Shown piece after piece: positions 23,921-36,485 of a DNA stretch of 64,000 nt. The DNA comes from Mytilus trossulus (taxonomy: Eukaryota; Mollusca; Bivalvia; Mytilida; Mytilidae). Where the stretch lies: positions 69,872,457-69,936,456 of the forward strand of contig NC_086374.1 of assembly GCF_036588685.1 (NCBI RefSeq), given 5' to 3'. How positions within the stretch are numbered: the first letter of the stretch is position 1; each line of letters begins with the position of its first letter. Below the pieces are notes generated by a model that searched no databases, was not told the DNA's origin, and was given only the letters and a program-made list of their open reading frames with translations. A program made the translations under genes and the position numbers.

Positions 23921-26900
23921 ATGAATGACACCGAGTTCAAGGTCGGTGATATTGTAGCCACAGTGGTAATAATCCTGTCTCTAGTGATAGCTATTGTCAT
24001 TGCTGTGTGTTGTCGATGTAACAAAAGACATAAACAGAACAGTAAAAAGGTAGGAGTGACACTGTTAAAGAGACAGGAAGGTATCAAAAAAGCAAAGCTA
24101 TCTAACTTCAAGGATAATTCAAAAACGGGAAGGCCATAAAAAAAAAACCTGGCAATATTAAACGCTATCAACCAGTAGAACAAGTGAAATGTAACTGTTA
24201 TATTGACGCAGTCATTTTCCGGAGAAATTTTGACCTCGAATCTTATCTACGTAAAACTGAAAAACTGAATTCGAAGAGATCAAGTTTTTTTTTGATTTTT
24301 CAATCTGAAGTGATTACAAACGCCATAGAAAATACGGTGTATTGGTTATTAAAAGTCAAACTTCGAAAAAAATCCTCACAGACAAGCCCTTTAAAAACAA
24401 AGGACAAACTTTAATTCAGTGTATTATAAAAGCGTGCATTTGTCAGGTACAAAAAGATAAGGCTTGCAGACATCAACTTAGAGTACCGGTTAACCGGTCA
24501 ATCGGTCGAACGATTATCCGAGTAACCGGTTAGGCAAAACTGTACTCTTTGACAACACTAATAAAAAAATAAACAAATCAAGTTTACATTTTGCTATAGA
24601 AAGTGTGTTTAATCGACTATGTTTACAGTTTTTAACCGCGGGTTCTTAAATTTCAAGAATGATGGTATATACCTCCAAAATATCCACCTACTAATATTTT
24701 CGTGTACTGAATTTATTTGGGGCTTTAAAATCACAAACCATAAGTATTGCAGCTTAGTCATTTATAAGTCTTGCAGGCATTAAACAAAAATTTAAATTAT
24801 TATAGCTTCCTATCTCCTATAGCTAGACGTTATTAAGTGCACATATTTATTATTAATAGAATGCGTTACATGTTTATTGCAAACAACTCTTAATTCAACC
24901 ACAATAGAATGCCGAAACGCTTAATAATAGAGCAACGTTCTAAAAATTGGAATGTATTCATAGAATCCAATTTGAAAGCACATGTATACATGTCTTTTGT
25001 ATATGTTTACCATTTAATTACCTTGAACGATTTTCTAAATATACTTTTAAAATGCAGTCTAAATTATGTACATGCTTTTATATCATGTTTTTGTTGTTGT
25101 TTTTTTTGTACAGATTATCGTAGACAGAGAAGCAACATACATTCCAGTAGCCAAAATTATGGGTGAGAATATAATTATAACATATATACACGTATTGTTT
25201 TAATTATTTTGTTGTCGTTATTTGTTTGTTTTTTTTAGGGGGGGGGGTTCAACAAGTGAATAACGAGTGAATAAATGAACAAATATCCCGTTAAAACTTT
25301 AGAATGTAAACGCCATTGTTACGCAGAAATACACAATTGATAATGAATGTGTATCATTTATTGCTACCACAATCCCATCCGCATCTTCTCGCTACTCACT
25401 TGCTTGACTTTTACATACGCCATCATGCATGATGTGGATGGTAGTACTGAAATATATGTCAGAGATGACCATGACTATGTTCCACTTGCTATAGCAGCAC
25501 ATGCGTTCACCTTTTATCGTTTATGAGACCAATTAAAGGAGGGACGAAAGATACCAAAGGGACAGTCAAACTCATAAATCGAAAATAAATTGACAACACC
25601 ATTGCTAAAAATGGAGAAAAAAATTAATGTGGCATATCACGAGAAATAAGACTGGTGATTTCCATGGTGACTTCCGGAGCACCGGATTTTTCCTTTTAAT
25701 TTTGAACATGATTCAATGTTTTTTTTTATAAACTTTTAAACTTGGTTGATTACAAGAACGGGATTGTTTTTCAATTCCAGCACGAAAATTGGGTTTCGGA
25801 CCACAAAATAGACCACTCAAATTAAGGAACAAGATTTAATTCACCCAAAATGTTCATGGCCATCAATCAATTTTCAAATAATTGAAATGTCCTGTCGTCA
25901 ATTTGTACATAACTGCAGACACACTTGCTTTTAAAAAACCAAAACGCCAGACAAACTCACATCAAATTTTAAAGGCTACAAATGGGGTCATGTAATAAAT
26001 TCCATCTGATAATTGAACTATGAGTTATTTATAACATATCAAAAGTTACTTTTATAAACGAGTTAACAATAAGTTTGTTTCATTTTGGTCTTTTGTGGAT
26101 AGTTGTCTCATTGGCAATCATACCATATCTTTTTTTTTTATATTAAGTCATGCTATAGAATAGCCATATTCAAAATGGTATAATATTCATACATAAATTG
26201 TTTCGTTTACCTACTGGTTCCGTGAAACGATCCCAATGTTTCATCTCATAGACACAACTTTGGAATTTTCCCAGTATACATATAGTTTGATAGAGGTCAA
26301 ATGAATTTCAGGAAGACTCAACTTAAAGGAAGGGGGACTACAGAATGTTAGCATAAGTTTGAGCACTTGGAAGCTCGAGCCATACACATGACTTTGTTGA
26401 AATTATGCCAAACAACCTTATGTTTTGACCTTCAGAAAAAAATTGCATATTTCCATTTAAGGATAGTAGATCTATAATATTTTCCCCGAAACTTTATGGT
26501 AAAAGGGGCAATTGTTAAGCCGTACAAGAAAAGAAGTTCCTATGTGGAACTGCGTTGTCTCTTTATTTACAGAAGTGCAACCTGTCAGTAAATTAGCCTA
26601 GTTTAAGAGTTTAAATACTAGTACATTATAATTAAATGTTTTTTCCCACACTATTAATGTGAATGACCGATGTTAATGTTATTTTTATTGTACTAAGACA
26701 AACTTATGATGGATTAGTATAGTGTTAGTGTATGTAATGTTTTCTGATGTAATTACAAAAAAGATTAATGGTTCAAAATGTTTAATGTTTTTAAAAAAAC
26801 ATTAAAATTTTGTTAGTATACATTTTAGAAAAAATATTTAACAATGTGTTATTAATTTAAAGTGCGAATCGGTTACAACATAGATGAATTCACAAACATA

Positions 26901-29900
26901 TTTGAAAAGAGGGAAAAGGGCTATTTTACCTTGGAATTATCTAAATCGCCTTTTCAGAAACATAGTTTTTAAAGGAGTAGGTCCAGAAAGACCCCTTTTC
27001 GGCCCCAAAATATAGCAGTTTTACAAAATTGTTAAAATGTAAACTTTTAGTTATTTATTGGATAGTAGAATGGTTCTGCTTCATAAATATGGGCTGTTTT
27101 TGACAATACAATTCTCATATATTGGGTACTAGCACCAATAAGTCATGCTAAATTACTGAAACCTTCACAATTCCAGCATTTTAGTTAAATTTTAGACGGT
27201 TTCCGTGTAAAACGAAAGTGGCCGCATTCGTGTTCATCCAAAATATTGAAATGGAAGTTGTATTTGATGATAATACATATCATATATAAAGGTTGAGGAT
27301 GAACACGGATGCGGCCACTTTCGTTTTTGACAAAAACCATCTGAAAAGTGACATTTTTTCGCATGTTTGGTAGATTTTTCATATTTGAGCTTGAATCGGA
27401 TTGTTTTTTATGACTAAATAAGTTAAAATCTTTCACAATAATTAATTGGATCACTTAAGTGTTTAATAAATGGTCAAAATCTTTCGTCAGATGAAACTGA
27501 AATTTGAGGCCAAAATCGGTTCTTACCGGACCTACTCCTTTGTTAAAACATATTGAAAATTTAATAAAAAGGAGTCTTTCTTATATACATATAAAAATAT
27601 ACAGTAGTTTTATATATTCCCATACTATCAAAATGCTTATTGTCGGTGAAAAGAAAGGTTACAAGTTGTGTACAAGAATGTATTAAGCAGTGGTATCTGA
27701 TTGACAATAAATAGGCTCCAAGTTACCTTCTGAATGATTTGGATTTTTTAACAATGACCTTTCTCTTCAATAATACAAGGTTATTCTAATGATGTCCAAT
27801 ACTATTATAGATACTATTTGGAAGCATTGTAAGACATTCATTTGGAAACATGTTCGAAAATACTCCAAAATATTGTTTGTGAGAAATAAATCCAGGAGTA
27901 ATTGGCCTTATACCTCTTTAACGTAAGTAACCCAAGTTCACAGTTGCAAAAGTATTTGTCATGTCTCATTTAAATTATTGTTTTGCTTTAATATTTTAAT
28001 ATGTAAAGTTGGCATCACCTTATCAAAACATTTTTTTTATCTTTCAAAGACGGCTCATAATTCTGAAGTGTCAAACTGGTTCCCTATTTACTTCTTTGGA
28101 CCTTTGATAACAGTGATATGAAAAGAAAAGCACATACTTTCAATTATAAATCATAGAGATAAATATACTTCAACTTGCCATACAGGGGTAAATTGACAAG
28201 AGGTCAATATCCGTCCAAAATTTCCATAGAATTAAGGTAAAGTCGAACAATATGTAAAATACCTGTCTACAAATTCAATAAGTTTTGGGTAAATTGCATA
28301 AATTTTTTTTAATGATCATTATGCTGTCATGGTGTTCGTCTTTAAATATGAAAATCATCCAAGAATATATAAGTTTTTAGGTCCAAATTTTGACAAATTG
28401 TGCTTGAGGACAACAACAACAATCCTTAGGGACAAACATTATTTTCATAGGATGTGTATCATATCCATACTGAACGATTCTACGAAAACATTGATGTCAG
28501 ATTGCATTTTTTTTCAACAAACGGGAGCAAATAATATTTCATATATACTCATATTGAGAACACATTAGAAAAACCTATCATATTGAGCTTCATCGATAGG
28601 CAGTGACCAATATAAAATATCTAAACTGCTATTTGAAATGAGGACATGTTGTAGATAAATGGTGTTTTATACAATAGGCAACGCCCAGACCTCTGAATGA
28701 GTTGTTGCAAGTGTTCAGAACTTCTTTTACGTTAAGATAGTGTATTTTCTCCATTTACGATTCAAATTAAGATTAATGTCCCCATTCCAATTAAATGGCT
28801 TCGTTCTTATACATCGCTTGTTACATGGTCGTATCGATCAGACGGATTATTGAGATAAATTCTAAACCAGGGTAACCGATAGAATTTTTATTATCATTTT
28901 GATTAGACAATATTTTTATTGACATTCATATTCGAATATATAAACACCAATCCAATATAATTTAATTTGATATTTTGGAACAATGGCATCTATATTTTCT
29001 AGGTTCTGATTGTGGAGTCTGTCTAGATACCAAAGATTCCAGAATGGGCCAAATTGTTAAACTTCATTGTAACCATAGTAAGTGGAATTGTATTTGTCTG
29101 ATTATTTCAACATTTATCTTAGCAAAGTATGGTTTCTTTGTTTTACATGATTTTATTGTTTAATTTCGTTTAACTATTGCTCTGCAATAGAACAGGGATG
29201 AAAACACTATGTTACCATTTTTCTCTAAGGATTTTAAGATATAACCTTGAGATGCACCAACTGAGTCCTTACTAAAGTAAACGACGTCTTTGTTTTATAA
29301 ATTACGTACTTCAATTAATATTAAAAATAACCCGGTTCTTTTTTCTGTATGATAATTTTTTATCTTGCTGTTATGACTTGAAATTGATAGTTTTCAGTAT
29401 ATGTAAATTTTATATCTGATGAAAGAACAATCAATTCTGTGAAAATAAATTTCATGAACTAAAACAATGAAGTCGAAACAAAACTTTTGTCTCATTTTCA
29501 GCATTCCATCAGAAGTGTATGACAGAATCTTTAAAAAGTCAGACAAAGTGCCCATTATGTCGGCAGCGGGTAAAACAGTTTACACCAAGTCAGAGAATAT
29601 TTGCATATTTTCAGACTAAAATTAACCAGTATCGATATAACTATAACGAAGAACAAGGTGAGTCGTTATAATTGTTACATGTGATAACTATAACAATGAA
29701 CAAGGTGAGTCGTTATAATTGTTACATGTGATAACTATAACAATGAACAAGGTGAGTCGTTATAATTGTTACATGTGATAACTATAACAATGAACAAGGT
29801 GAGTCGTTATAATTGTTACATGTGATAACTATAACAATGAACAAGGTGAGTCGTTATAATTGTTACATGTGATAACTATAACAATGAACAAGGTGAGTCG

Positions 29901-31004
29901 TTATAATTGTTACACGATATAACTATAACAATGAACAAGGTGAGTCGTTATAATTGTTACATGTGATAACTATAACAATGAACAAGGTGAGTCGTTATAA
30001 TTGTTACATGTGATAACTATAACAATGAACAAGGTGAGTCGTTATAATTGTTACATGTGATAACTTATAATTGTTACATGTGATAACTATAACAATGAAC
30101 AAGGTGAGTCGTTATAATTGGTACATGTGATAACTATAACAATGAACAAGGTGAGTCGTTATAATTGTTACATGTGATAACTATAACAATGAACAAGGTG
30201 AGTCGTTATAATTGTTACATGTGATAACTATAACAATGAACAAGGTGAGTCGTTATAATTGTTACATGTGATAACTATAACAATGAACAAGGTGAGTCGT
30301 TATAATTGTTACATGTGATTTTGAAGGTGCTTCGTCATCTATAAAAACAGAGCTTGAAAGGGATCCTAAAGATTAGAAGCCTAAATCCAAATACACGTTA
30401 TTTGTCTCTATTACATTTATCAATTCCACTTCTAAATGATTGTAAGAGGATTAATTTGTCGAAAAGCGCTTCTGGTGTATAACAATTTGTTATGTTAGAA
30501 TTAACTTGCGCTATAAAACCAGGTTTAATCCACCATTTTCAACATTTAAAAATGCCTGTCCCAAGTCAGGAATATGACAGTTTTTTTTATGCGTTTTGTT
30601 ATTTGATTTTGCCATGTGATTATGGACTTTCCGAATTGATTTTCCTCTAAATTCAGTATTTTTGTGATTTTACTTTTTTTATAACTATATAATCTTTACG
30701 TACATGATTGATTTATAGATTGCCTGGTATTAAACACTACCTCCGCCCGGCCACTATTGGCTTCATTGTGGTGTTGGTGGTCGGTAAATTCTTATATTTA
30801 ATGAAATAGAGTAAAAAAGTTGATTCTTATTTTCTTGAGTGAGCTGCATAATATTTTACGAATGAAATTGTTGAGTTATGCCGCTTTGTACATCTAGGGT
30901 TTCATCAGTATTTCTATATGTAGTATACTTGTTCATTTGTAAGTACATAACTATATCATAAACTGTTTATGTTTGTTTTTTCAGATTTCGAAAGTAATGT
31001 ATGA
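23921..31004 (+). CDS. Membrane-anchored RING-H2 protein, copy 1 (probable E3 ubiquitin ligase)
   Basis: Coding exons: 23921-24049, 25114-25162, 29003-29077, 29502-29657 and 30985-31004. All junctions are GT-AG with phases 0,1,1,1, giving 142 aa. Residues ~8-30 form one transmembrane helix, followed by a Cys/basic stretch and a linker containing TYIPV. The RING-H2 finger has C63, C66, C82, H84, H87, C90, C101 and C104 and is split by an intron just after H84. Length and layout recall small membrane RING-H2 ligases such as RNF24/RNF122 (known family; orthology not claimed). The Trp usual two or three residues after C90 is absent. The terminal exon encodes only six residues (split Asp, then FESNV). 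The start is uncertain: the first exon opens after an AG acceptor at 23918-23919, so at least a 5' UTR exon lies upstream; the paralogue has an additional N-terminal coding exon that I could not find here. Confidence 0.8.
25530..25645 (+). repeat. Interspersed repeat family D fragment (intronic)
   Basis: 'gagggacgaaagataccaaa', 'acagtcaaactcataaatcg' and 'ataaattgacaacaccattg' match copies at 32980, 33380 and 55335. The fragment lies in intron 2 of the first RING gene. Confidence 0.85.
26086..26142 (-). repeat. Family A end fragment, reverse (intronic)
   Basis: 'ttggtcttttgtggatagtt' followed by 'gtctcattggcaatcatacc' and a poly-T tract: the reversed 5' end of family A. Confidence 0.8.
26971..27541. 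mobile_element. TIR element with a nested hairpin (intronic)
   Basis: The left end AAAGGAGTAGGTCC (26971) is matched by GGACCTACTCCTTT at the right end (27528-27541), with similarity continuing about 25 bases inward ('ttttcggcccc' against 'ttttggcctc'). Inside lies a second inverted repeat: ~27208-27240 and ~27297-27332 share 'aacgaaagtggccgcat' and its complement. No transposase and no clear target duplication are seen. The 89-codon minus ORF inside is not a gene. Confidence 0.75.
29637..30319 (+). repeat. 47-bp minisatellite that repeats a splice donor 14 times
   Basis: The unit reads gataactataacaatgaaca / aggtgagtcgttataattgt / tacatgt. The first unit overlaps the last ~21 bases of coding exon 29502-29657, including its real donor CAAG|GTGAGT at 29657/29658. 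Donor copies recur at 47-bp steps to about 30031 and again from about 30101 to 30289; the exception is a partial unit near 30060-30080. Differences are few ('gaagaac' in the true exon against 'aatgaac' in the copies). Confidence 0.95.
30440..30690 (-). repeat. Interspersed repeat family C, reverse (intronic)
   Basis: 'ctataaaaccaggtttaatc', 'caagtcaggaatatgacagt' and 'actttccgaattgattttcc' are the reverse of family C. It lies in the last intron of the first RING gene. Confidence 0.85.
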
Positions 31005-32500
31005 CAACAGTAGAATGGCTTTGTCTCATCTGCATTTACTTGGCGTCTCAGGTGGATTTTAATTTGACCTTGAACCTGAAATCCAATATGGCTGTCATCG
31101 TTCGCGACAGAGTCTTCCTCAACATCATTATGATACAATGCAATTGTATATAGTCATGTTTACTTGTGTATGTACATTTGCTCAACGTCTGGATAACCCA
31201 TGGGATCATATATAACACCTATAACATTTATAAACTTTAATCAGTAAACTAATGTTGATGATAAATGTTGTTATTAAATCTTATGCAGAACAATATTATG
31301 TAGGTACTTCAGTACTGTTCCAAAAAACAAAAAAAATGTCGATCGACTTATAATGTTCTTAACTTTATCACACATTAAATTTCAGCTGATACATATTAAA
31401 ATCCCGTTAAATGCCAGACATATTTGTCAAGGAAAGTACTTGTTCAAGGCGTACAAATACAATGAGAAATGTTCTTAGAATGTACTGATATATTTTCATG
31501 TATGAAAGCAAAAGTAGTATTCATTGATCCGAGATAACTATGCTGATAGTTTAACATAATGCAATGATTCCAATATTCAGGTAAAACACACGGACAATAC
31601 CAGCACCATTGTCCGCGCATTGCTTATGGGTTTTCTATGAAGAAATATTCTTTTTCTTTAGAAATGGTGGGTCTTAGAATTACGAATGCTCATTCATAAA
31701 AATCCACCTTATTTTGACATTCGCCGTATGTTGTAAAAAGATTATGTCGATCAATTGGATACTTTGGGAATCAAAAATGGCTTGCATTAACAATAGCAGT
31801 GCAATTTAGATATATGGCATAGGACATAGCAGATGACCAAAGTGTCAATATAAATACTTAATGTAGAACTTCCATGTAAATTCTGGACAGACCAAATAAA
31901 CCCATTATCCCCTTTCGAATGACATGTTGATATCTTAACTGTCATGACATAGGCACTGTTACTAAAAACTAATAAAAAACAAAGAATTTGTTTGTCAAAT
32001 GATACAGTATCTGAAATATATCAATAAGAAACGATACATTAATTGGGAACTAAAATTTTTATTGAATGTTTAACGACTATGACTTCTTCACATCTTTATT
32101 ATCAAATAATAAAAGGTGACGAAGTTATAATTAATTATACTCCCATTGGTGTGAACGAGAGTGTTCGTGTGTGTGTGTGAAAAAGGGGTGTGTGTTTATT
32201 TGTGTGTGATACATTTATTGTGTTCAATTATTAATGACAGGTTGATTTGAATTATCAAATATGTCATTCTTATGTGTACATTTATTATCATTTTCATTAA
32301 TTTCTCATTTCGAATTACCATGTTGATCAACCTTCCCAAACAACATTAAAGTTTCACGTTACGGCAGGATTGGTTAATAACATAGTAACAACATTTATTT
32401 TATATGTCAATTAATATGCGTCAGCTCATATTAACTTAAACTGATTTTAACTGTCATATATATATACGATTCATTCTTAATTCAGTTATGAATGAATCAT
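31005..32500. other. 3' flank of the first RING gene, no further gene seen
   Basis: The 3' UTR is probably here but I could not fix a polyadenylation site. A short GT-rich tract lies at 32165-32210. Otherwise AT-rich without recognised repeats. Confidence 0.5.
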
Positions 32501-32511
32501 ATAATTGGCCG

Positions 32512-32678
32512 TTTCAGAATCTAAAGAATCATGGGTAATTTCATTGTTCGTACCCCAAAACGAAAATAACGTCACTTCATTGGTTACATTTCCATTGTTT
32601 ATGACATTTTTAACCAATCACGACGTATTGGTGTACACTTTTAGAAAATATTACCCAGGATGCATTAGATTCTGAAAT
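32512..32678. repeat. Foldback element, ~167 bp
   Basis: 'tttcagaatctaaagaatc' and 'gggtaat' at the left are mirrored by 'attaccc' and 'tagattctgaaa' at the right. A second inner pair is 'cattggttacat' and 'ttaaccaatcac'. It sits just upstream of otherwise featureless sequence to 32980. Confidence 0.75.
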
Positions 32679-32979
32679 TGCGATTTCACTTTTGTGATTT
32701 TGTCTCCTGAAATAAACAATAAAATAAAATGATCTTGCTTGCATTGGTTGTTTCTGACATTTTGACAATGATTACGAACCAGTCCTCTCAATTATATCAT
32801 TGGATACGCTAAATGTAACTGATTCTTGGGAACACTTTTGGTATTCTTCGATTCTGACCAAAATGAATTTAAAAGTGTATAATTGTTTTCTTGATTCAAA
32901 CGTCGATCTTTATAGTGTTTATTTAAGACCATTGATGTTATTCATTTCATGTTTACACGAAAAGCTTATTAGTCAGTGC

Positions 32980-33165
32980 TAAAAGAGGGACGAAAGATAC
33001 CAGAGGGCCAGTCAAACTCATAAATCGAAAATAAACTGACAACGCCATGGCTAAAAACGAAAAAAGACAAACAGACAAACTATGGTACACATGACACAAC
33101 ATTGAAAACTAAAGACTAAGCAACATGAACCTCACCAAGGTGATGACTTGAAATTATCAAAGGAT
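32980..33165 (+). repeat. Interspersed repeat family D
   Basis: 'gagggacgaaagataccaga', 'cagtcaaactcataaatcga', 'actgacaacgccatggctaa' and 'cacatgacacaacattgaaa' mark a good copy. Confidence 0.88.
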
Positions 33166-33379
33166 TTATTTTATTAAATTCTCGATCCATAATAAGCATG
33201 GAACATTTGATACAAGAGGGGTATAACTCAGACACCTATCAATCAGATAATCCGTGACCAGGGAATGACAAAATAAAGAATACAGGACTAAACAAAAGTT
33301 GAATTAGACCGAGCACGCATTAGGTCGACATAGTCATAGCAAATAAATATTGCTTGTTTGATTTAAAATCTCAGTTTTG

Positions 33380-33645
33380 AATATTGACATGTTAAATAGA
33401 GGCGATTGAAGATGAAGATACCAAAAGACATTTAAAATCACAAGTTGAAAATAAAGTGACAACTCCATGGATAAAATTGAAAAATAAAATCAACAGAAAA
33501 ACAACAGCACATCATAGAAAAATAAAGATTGAGAAACACGAGCCCGACAAAACACAGGAGGTGGTATCCTTTGTTCCAAAAGGTTAGCACATCCTGCTCC
33601 ACTTGTTGTACCCGTCGTGTTGCTCATGGTATTACAACCCGGTAA
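33380..33645 (+). repeat. Interspersed repeat family D, diverged copy
   Basis: 'aagataccaaaagacattta', 'ctccatggataaaattg' and, at the end, 'acatcctgctccacttgttg' and 'cccgtcgtgttgctcatg' place this as a longer but more diverged copy. Confidence 0.8.
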
Positions 33646-34139
33646 TAAGTCTAGTTTGGTAGTTCATATTTGGAGAAAGGGGATCGTATTGTGGTTATGA
33701 CATAAGGAGCCTATGTGCTATCATAAAAAAGACATAAGCTATTGGTCAGATCATCCTGATATTTACTATTAGCACTACACACAGGTATACCAACAGACAT
33801 CAAAACTAAGTTTTTATTAATTAAGAAAGGTTACATCAAGTTATTATGAATCAACCAAAGAGATGGAATATCCAAACAACACAATGTAAGCTTGTTACCC
33901 TACTACATAGAACATGTATTCAGTGGTCACAATATGCAATACTACACGAATTATTAAAAAAGGTACGGTTATGAGAGATGTCACAAATTTTGTTTCTCCC
34001 CTTTCGGTAGGGACAACACTTTTTGGAAATTTAACACTTTTTATTACAGAAACTGGCAAATTATTTTAAGTTTGACGACTTCATTGGTTTCTAAAGATCT
34101 TAGACCCCTAAAACATGTCGCTAATGAATTGAGACATAG

Positions 34140-34611
34140 AAATTGAAAGGATGATGGTATCAACGAGAAATAGATTGTGGCTAAAACATATTGCACAATT
34201 CAAAGGAAAACAAAATCTGTATATTATACAACGCAGTTGAAGATAATAATAGTTTGTTTAGTTCTTTCTCTTGTGACGTCCATGTATGAATTCAGCAAAT
34301 GATTAAGTCGGTGAGGAAATGAGCATTAGCGATGCGGACCAAATAAACTATTTTCTCTTTATTAGTTTCCACTTGATCCAAAATGACGTTGAGTTGTTCA
34401 TCTGATGTCTGCTTTATCACATACAACAAGACTTAAATTACAAAAAATAATTCACATTTTTAAAAGAAGTATCAAATTTAAAACAGATAAATGCACATAT
34501 ATACGTTCTTATTTTTGATTTATTTTTCTCTTTGTGGTTAGTTACACCCAATATTTTAATGCAATTTATCCTTTCGACTGACACGTTTCGGATGAACTAC
34601 ACTAAGTTAGT
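34140..34611 (+). repeat. Local direct duplication, copy 1 (pairs with 35430-35867)
   Basis: It shares 'attgaaaggatgatggtatc', 'tcttgtgacgtccat', 'gatgcggaccaa', 'tttccacttgatcc' and 'acgtttcggat-aactacac' with the second copy 1.29 kb downstream. The similarity is high but has indels. Confidence 0.9.
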
Positions 34612-34744
34612 CACCATACGACGTAGCAGATGGTATGTTACTGCGACAGAGAGAAGTAAAATATTATATTTACCAGCATTGTGATAGACACAAATCGGGT
34701 AGAAATTCGACACTCGGAACTTGCCGAACTTTCATAAATGTTTT

Positions 34745-34985
34745 GAATTGTGAAAAAAGTAAAATCACAAAAATACTGAACTTAGAGGAAAATCAATTCG
34801 GAAAGTCCATGATCACATGGCAAAATCAAATAACAAAACGTATCAAAAACGAATGGACAAGAAGTGTCATATTCCTGACTTGGTACAGGCATTTTCAAAT
34901 GTACAAAATGGTGGATTAAACCTGGTTCTATAGCGCTAACCCTTTCACTTTGATGACAGTCTCGTCAAATTCCATTGTAAGAAAT
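34745..34985 (+). repeat. Interspersed repeat family C
   Basis: 'aaaatcaattcggaaagtcc', 'gtcatattcctgacttggta' and 'ggattaaacctggttctata'. It lies between the two duplicated blocks. The 94-codon ORF over it is repeat sequence. Confidence 0.88.
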
Positions 34986-35429
34986 TGTTATATCAACCCA
35001 TAAATAACGCTTCCTGAGATAATGTAGCATTTGATATGATTGTTGGAAATTTCTTACTCTAAAAGACTCACAATATATTGAAGGAGGATTTTGTTTTCAA
35101 CAATTGTCCATCACTAATTATAATTGATTCCTTAATGATCTTGATTTTGAAATGTTAAAAACCATAGCAAACCAAAAATAAGAAAATAATGAAAAATTGA
35201 AGTGAGACAACTAAGATGTGCATAATAGATAAAAAAATAAAAAGCCAAATGTCTATAAATTCGGAAATTAAAAATGACAACTAAACAAAAAGACCCGTAC
35301 CAAAATCTGTTTCCCCTCAGCTGCCAATGAAACATTTTTATTCATTAACACCATCAATACTGTTATGTGGTATGAGTTAGCACCATCTTTATAACTCATG
35401 ACCCTCATTTTATATTTCATGACAATTAA

Positions 35430-35867
35430 AAATTGAAAGGATGATGGTATCAACGAGAAAGAGATAAAAACATATTGAACAATTCAATAGAAAATAAAAT
35501 CTGTATATTATACAACGCAGTTCTTTCTCTTGTGACGTCCATTTATAAAGCAAGTTATTTAGTGGACAAGGAGATGAGCACTGGAGATGCGGACCAAAAT
35601 AAACTGTTTTATTTTTATTCGTTTCCACTTGATCCGTATGACGTAGAGTTGAGCATCTAATGTCTGCTCTATCGAATATAACAAGACTTAAATTACAAGA
35701 AATAATTCACATTTATAAAAGAAGTATATATCAAATTAAGAACAGATAAATCCACATATCCATGTTCTTATTTTTGTTATATTTTCCCTTTGTGCTTAAT
35801 GAAACCCAATATTTAAATGCAATTTATCCTTTTGACTGACTCGTTTCGGATCAACTACACTAAGGTA
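35430..35867 (+). repeat. Local direct duplication, copy 2
   Basis: Second copy of 34140-34611; it ends about 620 bp before the first coding exon of the second RING gene. The interval 34985-35430 and the stretch 35867-36485 show no other feature. Confidence 0.9.
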
Positions 35868-36485
35868 CTTGCAACTGTAATTGTATCTTGATACTCAACA
35901 AGAACTTGTCTTATAATAAAGTTTATTGTACGAGCTGGTTATTGGACTATACATATATTAATTTATTGGTGTTTTAGTGTTTTATTGAGGACAAACGAAA
36001 TTTATTAGAACACCGAAGGGAATGACCTATTTAAAAAATTGTGTTCGTTAAATGCATTTGAAAGGTAAATAAAAACATTTTACAATTCGTAAAGCTATTC
36101 AGGATAATTTTATATCGCGTTTATAACGAAGAAGGGATAACAGTTGTATTAATTATGTTAAGGAAGATATATAGTTCATCGGCAAGGGTACATTACCATA
36201 AGTGTTAAAACTGTGTTACCTGTCTGTGAATTAATGATATCGCGTTCATAAATGAAAAAAAGATATTAATACATTTCTTACGTAACGAATATTCTATCTA
36301 AGATGGTTCTGCAAATTGCATAATTCGGCATTAATTATACAAACCGTCTGGATTTTGCCAGTAACTTTAAATTCGACCAATGATTTATTACAAAAGGTCA
36401 GAAAGCAAACCGTGGGATGACAGACTTAATAAACTCATACATATGATCAAATTGACGGATAGTCACTAAAGAAACACAATATGCG

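Noticed and set aside
29637-30319. Possible CRISPR-like array
   Set aside because: The 47-bp units are contiguous with no unique spacers, and the array overlaps a eukaryotic exon end.
34319-35660. Conserved 28-codon micro-ORF in both upstream duplicates
   Set aside because: Start and stop coincide, but the middle of the frame is shifted by compensating +1/-1 indels, so the peptides differ through chance rather than selection.
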